DNA from: Lentzea sp.
Lineage (GTDB): Bacteria; Actinomycetota; Actinomycetes; Mycobacteriales; Pseudonocardiaceae
Length of the DNA: 5,930 nucleotides
Reading direction: 5' to 3'
Assembly (NCBI GenBank): GCA_030146905.1
Contig: JASLAV010001249.1
Span: 1-5,930 of the forward strand
The notes under the pieces are model-generated. The model had not been told where the DNA came from. It saw only the letters and a program-made list of their open reading frames with translations, and made no database searches. This document shows positions 1 through 5,511 of the stretch, in pieces. Both the position numbers and the translations under genes were made by a program. Numbering within the stretch: the stretch's first letter is position 1; every line of letters begins with the position of its first letter.

Positions 1-523
1 GTTCCCGGAGAACGAGCAGCTCGCCAGGTGGATCAAGATGGCGGGGGAGCGTGTCGAGTTCCAGGGCCTGCCAGCCAGGATCTGCTGGCTCGGCTACGGC
101 GAGCGGCACCTGGCAGGCCTCAAGTTCAACGAGATGGTCGCTTCCGGCGAGCTGTCCGCGCCGATCGTGATCGGGCGTGATCACCTCGACTGCGGCTCGG
201 TGGCCTCGCCGTACCGCGAGACCGAGGCGATGGCGGACGGTTCGGACGCCATCGCGGACTGGCCGCTGCTCAACGCCCTGGTCAACACGGCTTCTGGCGC
301 GACGTGGGTGTCGATCCACCACGGCGGTGGCGTGGGCATCGGGCGCTCGATCCACGCCGGTCAGGTGACGGTGGCGGACGGCACCGAGCTGGCCGCGCAG
401 AAGATCGAACGCGTGCTGACCAACGACCCCGGCATGGGCGTGATCCGGCACGTGGACGCCGGGTACGACGAGGCCAGGACCGTGGCCGCCGACAAGGGCG
501 TTCGCATCCCGATGGAGGGCTGA
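1..523 (+). CDS. hutU: Urocanate hydratase (urocanase), C-terminal part
   Basis: Urocanase (EC 4.2.1.49) is a cytosolic NAD+-dependent enzyme that adds water to urocanate to give 4-imidazolone-5-propionate, the second step of histidine breakdown. The reading frame is open from base 2, so the gene starts upstream of the window; 173 residues are visible, about the last third of a family of roughly 550 residues. The urocanase signature [10 protein letters not shown] is encoded at 59-88, with the active-site Cys codon at 83-85. It is followed by the conserved stretches [13 protein letters not shown] and [11 protein letters not shown]. The protein ends normally at a TGA (521-523). The next genes belong to the same pathway, so this is the upstream visible member of a hut operon. 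The 155-bp gap to the next gene contrasts with the overlapping starts further down. I consider the identification secure; NAD-binding parts lie mostly outside the window. Confidence 0.97.
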   Translation, partial: FPENEQLARWIKMAGERVEFQGLPARICWLGYGERHLAGLKFNEMVASGELSAPIVIGRDHLDCGSVASPYRETEAMADGSDAIADWPLLNALVNTASGATWVSIHHGGGVGIGRSIHAGQVTVADGTELAAQKIERVLTNDPGMGVIRHVDAGYDEARTVAADKGVRIPMEG

Positions 524-556
524 GAATTGTCAGACCTCGCTGGGAGAATTGAAATC

Positions 557-581
557 GGGGGACCCCCTGGAGGGGACCCCT
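557..581 (+). other. Hairpin in repeat copy 1
   Basis: GGGG (558-561) can pair with CCCC (577-580), and CCCC (563-566) with GGGG (572-575). An A/A mismatch (562/576) separates the two helices, and the loop is CTGGA (567-571). No T-run follows. This could be an RNA processing or stabilising stem between hutU and the downstream genes, or simply the core of the repeat. Confidence 0.55.
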
Positions 582-626
582 GCGCGAGCGCACCGGAATT
601 GTCGGTGCTGCCTGGGAGAATTGAAG

Positions 627-654
627 CAGGGGACCCCCTGGGAGGGGACCCCTG
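627..654 (+). other. Hairpin in repeat copy 2
   Basis: CAGGGG (627-632) pairs with CCCCTG (649-654), and CCCC (634-637) pairs with GGGG (644-647). An A/A mismatch (633/648) separates them, and the loop is CTGGGA. The same fold as in copy 1 is kept although the flanking bases differ: the outer stem is two pairs longer here. This suggests that the fold, rather than the exact sequence, is conserved. It lies 24 bases upstream of the next start codon, so it could affect translation or partially terminate transcription. Confidence 0.6.
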
Positions 655-666
655 CGCGAGCCTGCC

Positions 667-671
667 GGGGG
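667..671 (+). promoter_or_regulatory. Ribosome binding site of the M20 amidohydrolase gene
   Basis: GGGGG at 667-671 lies seven bases before ATG 679. It is a modest purine-rich Shine-Dalgarno match placed directly after the end of repeat copy 2. The position favours ATG 679, although GTG 676 is directly in front of it in the same frame. Confidence 0.45.
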
Positions 672-678
672 TGGCGTG

Positions 679-1848
679 ATGCTCGACCAGATCGCGGACG
701 TCGGCAGGGACGCCAAGCGCGGCGGCTACTCCCGGCACGCCTACACCGGGCCGGAGCGCGAGCTGCGGCAGTGGTTCACCGAGCAGGCCGGCCTGCGCGG
801 CCTGGACGTCGAGACCGACCGGAACGGCAACCTCTGGGCGTGGTGGGGCGAGCCCGGCGACGACGCGCTCGTCACCGGCAGCCACCTGGACTCGGTCCCC
901 GGCGGCGGCGCGTTCGACGGGCCGCTCGGGGTGACCAGCTCCCTGCAGGCCGTCGACCTCCTGCGGGCCAAGGGGTTCACGCCCGCGCGGCCGTTCGCCA
1001 TCGCGGTCTTCGCCGAGGAGGAAGGCGGCCGGTTCGGTGTCGCGTGCCTCGGGAGCCGGTTGCTGACCGGCGCCATCGACGCGCACAAGGCGCTGAACCT
1101 CCAGGACCCGGACGGCATCACGCTGGCAGAGGCCATGACCGCCGCCGGTCACGACCCGGAGCTCGTCGGCAGGGACGAGCGCGCGCTCCGGCGCATCGGG
1201 CAGTTCGTCGAGCTGCACGTCGAGCAAGGGCGCGGCCTGACGGTGCCGGTGGGCGTGGCGAGCAGCATCCTCGCGCACGGCCGGTGGCGCTTCACGTTCT
1301 CCGGCGAGGGCAACCACGCCGGTGCGACGCTGATCGAGGACCGCCGCGACCCGATGCTCCCGGCCTCGCGGCTCGTGCTGGCGGCGCGGAAGGCTGCCAG
1401 GGACGGCGGGCGGGCGACCGTGGGCAGGCTCGTCCCCAACCCCGGCGGCACGAACGTAATCGCGTCCACTGTGGACGTGTGGCTGGACGCGCGGGACAGC
1501 GACGACGCGCGCACCCGTGCGATGGTCGCGGAGATCTCCGAGGCGGCTCACGAGGCCGCGCGGGAGGAGGGCTGCGAGTTGCGGATCACCGAGGAGTCGT
1601 ACGGCGGCACGGTGCACTTCGACGCAGAACTGCGAGACGACATCGCGCAGGCGCTCGGCGGTGTTCCGGCACTGCCGACCGGCGCCGGCCACGACGCCGG
1701 CATCCTCGCGGCGCACGTGCCGACCGCGATGGTGTTCGTGCGCAACCCCACCGGTGTGAGCCACGCGCCGGAGGAGTTCGCCGAGCAGGCCGACGTCGAC
1801 GAGGGCGTCAGGGCGCTGGCGGCCACGATCGAACACCTCGGCTCGTGA
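679..1848 (+). CDS. M20-family amidohydrolase (AllC/L-carbamoylase type), probable N-formylglutamate hydrolase
   Basis: This is a 389-residue dinuclear metal-dependent hydrolase of the allantoate amidohydrolase / N-carbamoyl-L-amino-acid hydrolase / beta-ureidopropionase group, a usual full length. Expected metal ligands are present: His69 (GSHLDS), bridging Asp80 (FDGPLG), Glu115 in EEEGGRF with Glu114 as general base, His180 (ELHVEQG) and His362 (GVSHAPEE). The dimerisation/lid region carries GNHAGAT (211-217) and PNPGGTNVI (253-261), whose Asn259 and the later DAR motif (270-272) are where relatives bind the substrate carboxylate. The name 'allantoate amidohydrolase' is what databases would probably give. 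The gene lies between hutU and hutF, and no HutG is visible, so I infer that it cleaves N-formyl-L-glutamate to glutamate and formate. Family L-carbamoylases are known to accept N-formyl amino acids. The start is ATG 679 or the adjacent GTG 676. The gene's TGA overlaps the hutF start. Family is secure; substrate is inferred. Confidence 0.9.
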   Translation: MLDQIADVGRDAKRGGYSRHAYTGPERELRQWFTEQAGLRGLDVETDRNGNLWAWWGEPGDDALVTGSHLDSVPGGGAFDGPLGVTSSLQAVDLLRAKGFTPARPFAIAVFAEEEGGRFGVACLGSRLLTGAIDAHKALNLQDPDGITLAEAMTAAGHDPELVGRDERALRRIGQFVELHVEQGRGLTVPVGVASSILAHGRWRFTFSGEGNHAGATLIEDRRDPMLPASRLVLAARKAARDGGRATVGRLVPNPGGTNVIASTVDVWLDARDSDDARTRAMVAEISEAAHEAAREEGCELRITEESYGGTVHFDAELRDDIAQALGGVPALPTGAGHDAGILAAHVPTAMVFVRNPTGVSHAPEEFAEQADVDEGVRALAATIEHLGS

Positions 1849-3119
1849 ACTTCTGGTGCGAGCGGGCGTGGCTGCCCGGCGGACTCGCCGAACGCGTGCT
1901 GGTCAGGGCCGAGAACGGCAAGATCTCGGACGTGTCCACAGCGGACACGATTCCGCTGGGTGTGCGGCGGTTGCGCGGGCTTGTCGTGCCGGGCTTCGCG
2001 AACGCCCACTCGCACGCGTTCCACCGTGCTCTCCGCGGCCGCACGCACGACGGCGGAGGCACGTTCTGGACGTGGCGCGAAGGCATGTACGCGCTGGCGT
2101 CCAAGATCACCCCGCAGTCCTACTACCGCCTGGCGCGTGCGCTCTACGGCGAGATGGCGCTCGCCGGGGTGACGACGGTGGGCGAGTTCCACTACGTGCA
2201 CGACAGGTCGAACGAGTTCGCCCACTGCCTGCGCGAGGCCGCGGCGGACGCGGGGATCCGCCTGACGCTGCTCGACACCTGCTACCTCGCGGGTGGCATC
2301 GACCAGCCGCTGAACGAGGTGCAGGAACGCTTCTCCGACGGCACCGCGGAGGCGTGGGCGTCCAGGGTCTCCGAGCTCAGGTCGGACGACGTGATGCGGG
2401 TCGGTGCCGCGATCCACTCGGTGCGGGCCGTGCCGCGAGCGGAGCTCCCCGTCGTGGCGCAGGCGTTTCCGGACGCTCCGCTGCACGTCCACCTGTCCGA
2501 GCAGCCGGCGGAGAACGAGGCCTGCCTCGCCGCGTACGGCCTCACGCCGACCGGTCTCCTCCACGAGGCCGGAGCGTTGTCGCCGCGCACGACGGCGGTG
2601 CACGCCACGCATCTCACGGCCAAGGACATCGCGATCCTCGGTGCCACCGGCACGGGCGCGTGCTTCTGCCCGACCACCGAGGCGGACCTGGCCGACGGCA
2701 TCGGCCCCGCCCGCGAGCTGGCCGACGCGGGCAGCCCGCTGTCGCTGGGCAGCGACCAGCACGCGGTGGTCGACCCGCTGCTGGAAACCCGCGCGCTGGA
2801 GCACGGCGAACGCCTCCGCACCGGTCAGCGCGGTCGTTTCTCACCGGCGGAGCTGCTCCAGGCCGCCACCCGCCACTCCGCGCTCGGCTGGGACGCCGGA
2901 CGCATCGAACCGGGCGCGCCCTGCGACCTCGTGGCGATCAGCTGCTCGACGCCGCGCACCGCGGGATCGTTGCCGCAGCAGGTGTTCCTGTCGGCAACGG
3001 CGTCCGATGTGGACACCGTGGTGGTCGGCGGCCGGGTGGTCGCCTCCGGTGGCGTGCACGAGACTCTGGGAGACGTCGGCAGGCTGCTGGCGGACGCGAT
3101 CGAGGAGCTGTGGGCATGA
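1845..3119 (+). CDS. hutF: Formimidoylglutamate deiminase
   Basis: HutF (EC 3.5.3.13) is a cytosolic zinc enzyme of the amidohydrolase superfamily that converts N-formimidoyl-L-glutamate to N-formyl-L-glutamate and ammonia. The 424 residues fit the family. An N-terminal beta-sandwich part leads into a TIM barrel. Zinc-site motifs are His55 and His57 (NAHSHAF), His216 with catalytic Glu219 (VHLSEQ), His253 (AVHATH) and Asp304 (GSDQH). The spacings 216-219-253-304 agree with those I recall for the Pseudomonas aeruginosa HutF structure. FWTWRE (74-79) and Arg194 (SVRAV) match its substrate-binding positions. His60 stands where I recall a Gln there. GTG 1845 overlaps the previous TGA as GTGA and has no clear Shine-Dalgarno sequence, so translation is probably coupled to the M20 gene. 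The frame stays open far upstream, but that part reads antisense-like, Arg-rich nonsense over the M20 gene. Confidence 0.95.
   Translation: MNFWCERAWLPGGLAERVLVRAENGKISDVSTADTIPLGVRRLRGLVVPGFANAHSHAFHRALRGRTHDGGGTFWTWREGMYALASKITPQSYYRLARALYGEMALAGVTTVGEFHYVHDRSNEFAHCLREAAADAGIRLTLLDTCYLAGGIDQPLNEVQERFSDGTAEAWASRVSELRSDDVMRVGAAIHSVRAVPRAELPVVAQAFPDAPLHVHLSEQPAENEACLAAYGLTPTGLLHEAGALSPRTTAVHATHLTAKDIAILGATGTGACFCPTTEADLADGIGPARELADAGSPLSLGSDQHAVVDPLLETRALEHGERLRTGQRGRFSPAELLQAATRHSALGWDAGRIEPGAPCDLVAISCSTPRTAGSLPQQVFLSATASDVDTVVVGGRVVASGGVHETLGDVGRLLADAIEELWA
3102..3107 (+). promoter_or_regulatory. Ribosome binding site of hutI
   Basis: GAGGAG lies inside the last codons of hutF, eight bases before ATG 3116. 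It is the best Shine-Dalgarno match in the window and fixes the hutI start at the ATGA overlap. Confidence 0.7.
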
Positions 3120-4249
3120 GCGTGCTGATCACCGGCATCGGCGAGCTGACGACGAACAGCGAGTCCGCGGGCGACGCGCTGGTCGTCGACGGCTCCGAGA
3201 TCGCCTGGGTGGGCAGCGCGTCCGAGGCTCCCGCAGCGGACGAGTGCGTCGACGTCGAGGGCCGCGCCGTGCTGCCCGGCTGGGTCGACAGCCACACCCA
3301 CCTGGTCTTCGCCGGTGACCGCACCGCCGAGTTCGGCGCGCGCATGGCGGGCAAGCCCTACACGGCGGGCGGCATCGCGGTGACCGTCGGCGCGACCAGG
3401 AAGGCGACCGACGCCGAACTGTCGGAGGTCGTGCGCAAGCACGTCGCCGAGGCCCTGCGCCAGGGCACGACGTTCGTGGAGACCAAGACCGGCTACGGCC
3501 TCAACGTCGCCGACGAGGTCCGCTCGGCCAGGATCGCGGCCGAGCACGCCGACGAGGTGACGTTCCTCGGCGCCCACCTCGTCCCGCCCGGCGAGGACGC
3601 CGACACCTACGTCGAGCTGGTCCGCGGCGAGATGCTCGACGCCGTCGCACCCCTCGTGCGCTGGGCCGACGTGTTCTGCGAGAAGGGCGCGTTCGACTAC
3701 GACCAGTCCAAGGCCGTGCTGGAAGCCGCTCGGGCGAAGGGCCTCGGCCTGCGCGTGCACGGCAACCAGCTCGGCGAAGGCCCTGGCGTGCGGCTGGCCG
3801 TGGAGCTCGGCGCCGCCTCGGTCGACCACTGCACCCACCTGTCGGCCGGCGACGTGGACGCGCTGGCGTCGTCCGGCACCGTCGCCACGCTGCTCCCGGC
3901 GTGCGACCTCTCGACGCGTCAGCCGCTGCCACCCGCCCGCGCCCTGCTCGACGCCGGTGCGACGGTCGCGCTGGCCAGCAACTGCAACCCCGGCTCGTCC
4001 TACACCTCCTCGATGGCGTTCTGCGTGACGACAGCGGTCCTGCAGATGCGGATGAGCGTCGAGGAGGCCGTGTGGGCGGCGACGGCGGGTGGCGCGCGAG
4101 CGTTGCGTCGTGACGATGTCGGTGTGATCAGGCCTGGTGCGCGCGCCGACCTCCACGTGCTGGACGCGCCGTCGGTCACGCATCTGGCGTACCGGCCGGG
4201 TGTTCCGCTGACGTACGCGGTGTGGCGGCGCGGCGAACGGTCCATCTAG
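3116..4249 (+). CDS. hutI: Imidazolonepropionase
   Basis: HutI (EC 3.5.2.7) opens the ring of 4-imidazolone-5-propionate to N-formimidoyl-L-glutamate, between HutU and HutF in the pathway. This is a 377-residue metal-dependent amidohydrolase, slightly shorter than the roughly 400-420 residues of well-studied relatives. Motifs are His60 and His62 (DSHTHLVF), [12 protein letters not shown] (71-82) for the substrate, His154 (GAHLVPP), His215 (RVHGNQLG), His238 (DHCTHL) and [10 protein letters not shown] (291-300). Two positions are unusual against the Bacillus subtilis enzyme: Gln218 replaces the catalytic Glu, and Asn289 (ASNCNPG) replaces the Asp that binds metal and takes part in catalysis. 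These may be normal for the actinobacterial branch; I cannot test this here. ATG 3116 overlaps the hutF stop as ATGA behind a good GAGGAG. The gene ends with TAG and is the last of the operon. The long open frame in front of 3116 is a shadow over hutF. Confidence 0.94.
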   Translation: MSVLITGIGELTTNSESAGDALVVDGSEIAWVGSASEAPAADECVDVEGRAVLPGWVDSHTHLVFAGDRTAEFGARMAGKPYTAGGIAVTVGATRKATDAELSEVVRKHVAEALRQGTTFVETKTGYGLNVADEVRSARIAAEHADEVTFLGAHLVPPGEDADTYVELVRGEMLDAVAPLVRWADVFCEKGAFDYDQSKAVLEAARAKGLGLRVHGNQLGEGPGVRLAVELGAASVDHCTHLSAGDVDALASSGTVATLLPACDLSTRQPLPPARALLDAGATVALASNCNPGSSYTSSMAFCVTTAVLQMRMSVEEAVWAATAGGARALRRDDVGVIRPGARADLHVLDAPSVTHLAYRPGVPLTYAVWRRGERSI

Positions 4250-4266
4250 GACACGTGCGGCCACCA

Positions 4267-4294
4267 CCCTCCGTGTGGGCCTACTGGCGGAGGG
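4267..4294 (+). terminator. Possible hut operon terminator hairpin
   Basis: CCCTCCG (4267-4273) pairs perfectly with CGGAGGG (4288-4294) around a 14-base loop, 17 bases after the hutI stop. There is no T-run, which is common for actinomycete terminators, but the loop is long. The right arm lies where the -35 region of the next gene would be, so it may instead be a control site for that gene. Confidence 0.35.
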
Positions 4295-4305
4295 CCTCAG
4301 GGCCG

Positions 4306-4311
4306 TACGGT
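4306..4311 (+). promoter_or_regulatory. -10-like box of a probable leaderless promoter, first HTH paralogue
   Basis: TACGGT fits the actinobacterial TANNNT -10 pattern and ends exactly six bases before GTG 4318, which places the predicted transcription start on the start codon. No Shine-Dalgarno sequence is present. A convincing -35 is not seen; ACTGGC lies at 4283-4288 with a 17-base spacer. The preceding GGCCG is shared with the second paralogue, giving GGCCGTA in both. Confidence 0.45.
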
Positions 4312-4317
4312 GGCGTG

Positions 4318-5205
4318 GTGGACTTCGCGGAGGCCCTGACGAAAGCCGTCGACAACAGCGGTCTGAGCCTCGAACGCGTCCAGCACCACCTGGCAGCCCG
4401 GGGCATGCAGGTGAGCCTTTCGACGCTGAGCTACTGGCGGCGCGGCCGCAGCAGGCCGGAGCGGCCGGAGCGGCCGGAGTCGCTGAAGGTCGTCACGGCG
4501 CTGGAGGAGCTGCTCGGTCTCGGCGAGGGCTTCCTCACCGACCGGCTCGGCGACAAGCGGCCGCGCGGGCGGTGGGTCGGCCAGGCGATGTCGCTGGAGG
4601 ACATGTGGGACTCGCGCGCCACCGACCTCGGCGAGGTCATGGCGCGCATCGACCGGCTGCAACCGACGGCGTCGACCTACCTCAGCGTGAAGGACCGGCA
4701 GGTGGTCGGTCCCGACCGGCGTGAGGTCGAGATGCACTGCACCGGCATCGTGCAGGCGCTGGAGGACGGGGTCGACAGGTTCCTCGCCATCCAGCTCGCC
4801 GACGCCACCGACCTCGGTGTCGCGACGATCGAGGCGGGTCCGCCGTGCCGGCTGGGGCGGGTGCGCAGCGAGGACGCCACGGGGTTCCTCGTGGCGGAGG
4901 TCCTCTTCGACCGGATGCTCAGGGCAGGGGAGACCGCTCTCGTCGACTACCGGGTCCGGATGAGGCCCGGTGCGGACAGCGAGGTCTGCGACCGGCGGTT
5001 CCTGCGGCCGGTGCGCGACTACGTGCTGCAGATCGACTTCCACCCGGACGCCGTTCCCGCCCGGTGTTTCCGGTTCAGCAGGCCGTCGCTGCAGGAACCG
5101 GAGACCGCGCTGAACGAGCTGTGGGTGGGCACTACCGGGTCGACGCACATCCACGTGCGCAACTCGAAGCCAGGGATCTATGGAGTGCGGTGGGAGTGGG
5201 AGTAG
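4318..5205 (+). CDS. XRE-like helix-turn-helix protein with unknown C-terminal domain, paralogue 1
   Basis: I do not recognise a named family. The 295-residue protein is soluble, with no signal peptide or membrane segment. Residues 1-70 look like an XRE/Cro-type DNA-binding domain: helix AEALTKAV, then LSLERVQHHLAARG, then a probable recognition helix in QVSLSTLSYWRRGRSRP (31-47). Next come a conserved linker LGDKRPRGRWV (77-87) and a helical stretch ending at DRLQP. From about residue 120 there is a strand-rich domain with motifs GPDRREVE (131-138), RAGETALVDYRVR (202-214), YVLQIDFHPDAVPARCF (235-251) and a C-terminal GIYGVRWEWE. This could sense a ligand or partner. GTG 4318 was chosen by alignment with the neighbouring paralogue and by the -10 box; GTG 4315 adds one residue, and ATG 4222 would run back into hutI. 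The gene starts 68 bp after hutI on its own probable promoter. A regulator role is inferred; no target is known. Confidence 0.8.
   Translation: MDFAEALTKAVDNSGLSLERVQHHLAARGMQVSLSTLSYWRRGRSRPERPERPESLKVVTALEELLGLGEGFLTDRLGDKRPRGRWVGQAMSLEDMWDSRATDLGEVMARIDRLQPTASTYLSVKDRQVVGPDRREVEMHCTGIVQALEDGVDRFLAIQLADATDLGVATIEAGPPCRLGRVRSEDATGFLVAEVLFDRMLRAGETALVDYRVRMRPGADSEVCDRRFLRPVRDYVLQIDFHPDAVPARCFRFSRPSLQEPETALNELWVGTTGSTHIHVRNSKPGIYGVRWEWE
4453..4479 (+). repeat. Three tandem 9-bp repeats encoding Arg-Pro-Glu
   Basis: A 9-bp unit, (A/C)GGCCGGAG, occurs three times in a row and encodes RPE RPE RPE at residues 46-54 of paralogue 1. The second paralogue has only two RPE units at the same place. The repeat lies just after the putative recognition helix. 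Confidence 0.85.
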
Positions 5206-5228
5206 GCCGTACTTCCACTCCCACCGCA
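5186..5228 (+). terminator. Strong 19-bp hairpin spanning the stop codon of paralogue 1
   Basis: Bases 5186-5204 pair with 5210-5228 in a 19-bp stem with a single G/T wobble (5200/5214) around the five-base loop GGCCG (5205-5209). The left arm encodes the final residues of the protein and reaches the TAG (5203-5205), so the stop codon sits at the top of the stem. No T-run follows (AGCGCCCCC). It is most probably a T-less intrinsic terminator, but its overlap with coding sequence also allows a role in mRNA stability. Confidence 0.7.
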
Positions 5229-5499
5229 AGCGCCCCCGGTGGAGAAGATGCGCTCGGCCGAGCCGCATTCGGCCTGTGCATCAAGGGCGCCAGGATGGCC
5301 GTCGCCGCTGCAGGGTTGCGACGACGGCAGGTCTCGCGAACCTTCGGCATCCGGAATTCGCTGTGCGTTTCCCTGATTCCTGTGGAACACCACGAAACTA
5401 ACGCGAATCGTGTACCGGATAACAGGTTCGAAACTTCAGTTGTCAATACTGTCAAAACTGTGGCGGCTCGCGACCGGCGTGCGGGGTGATCACTGGCCG
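5229..5499. other. Intergenic region between the HTH paralogues, no gene seen
   Basis: I find no supported gene on either strand here. Short open frames cross it, but none has a plausible ribosome site or protein-like composition. Contents are a moderate hairpin at 5247-5282 (GATGC/GCATC plus GGCCGA/TCGGCC with an internal loop), a small GTGG-AACA-CCAC stem at 5382-5393, and a less GC-rich stretch at about 5376-5460 that looks like promoter or operator DNA ahead of the second paralogue. Confidence 0.6.
5441..5458. repeat. 9-bp direct repeat, possible operator or minus-strand -35 boxes
   Basis: TGTCAATAC and TGTCAAAAC follow each other directly. On the minus strand each reads TTGACA, the consensus -35 hexamer. 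For the one at 5441-5446 a TGTTAT box follows after 16 bases (complement of 5419-5424). Around it, CAGTT (5438-5442) and AACTG (5456-5460) form an imperfect dyad. It lies about 55-70 bases upstream of the second paralogue's start, a reasonable site for a regulator to bind. Confidence 0.35.
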
Positions 5500-5505
5500 T
5501 AGCAT
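5500..5505 (+). promoter_or_regulatory. -10-like box of a probable leaderless promoter, second HTH paralogue
   Basis: TAGCAT fits TANNNT and ends exactly six bases before GTG 5512, the same spacing as in paralogue 1. GGCCG precedes it in both. No Shine-Dalgarno sequence and no clear -35 are present. The predicted transcript would begin at the G of the start codon. Confidence 0.5.
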
Positions 5506-5511
5506 CCGACC

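Larger units (their letters stand above)
524..661. repeat. Two-copy GC-rich direct repeat, 72-bp period, between hutU and the M20 gene
   Basis: The gap holds two imperfect copies of a unit of about 66 bp, starting at 524 and 596. Shared blocks are GAATTGTC (524-531 and 596-603), CTGGGAGAATTGAA (540-553 and 612-625), GGGGACCCCCTGG, and AGGGGACCCCTGCGCGAGC (571-589 and 643-661). One base is lost and one gained between copies, so the 72-bp period is kept. Each copy contains a hairpin. The spacer between the blocks is less conserved. The second copy ends only 17 bases before the ATG of the next gene. The block looks like a REP-like or MITE-like dispersed repeat rather than coding DNA, but dispersal across the genome cannot be seen from here. 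Two copies with no unique spacer structure do not make a CRISPR array. Confidence 0.85.

Noticed and set aside
524..661. CRISPR-like repeat
   Set aside because: There are only two copies, the unit fills nearly the whole 72-bp period, and the short spacers are not unique protospacer-sized segments.
361..1836. Long minus-strand open frame of 491 codons over hutU end, the repeat and the M20 gene
   Set aside because: It is Arg/Pro/Ala/Gly-rich shadow translation opposite well-identified genes, and the repeat gives it a duplicated peptide only because it is open there. No family resemblance.
2825..4267. Minus-strand open frame of 480 codons opposite hutF and hutI
   Set aside because: High third-position GC leaves antisense frames open. 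The plus-strand frames carry complete enzyme motifs and coupled starts.
4222..4317. Extended start at ATG 4222 for paralogue 1
   Set aside because: The extra 32 residues overlap hutI, have no counterpart in paralogue 2, and would read through the probable promoter.
4297..5268. Minus-strand open frame of 323 codons opposite paralogue 1
   Set aside because: Composition is shadow-like. The plus frame is confirmed by the paralogue at 5512, which keeps the plus-strand protein sequence.
5421..5440. tRNA T-arm-like GGTTCGAAAC
   Set aside because: The flanks of the TTCGAAA loop do not form a 5-bp stem, and there is no acceptor, D or anticodon arm around it.
5132..5455. Minus-strand frame of 107 codons starting with TTG in the less GC-rich intergenic stretch
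   Set aside because: It begins at the putative TTGACA box, has no ribosome site, and runs through the terminator hairpin into the antisense of paralogue 1.
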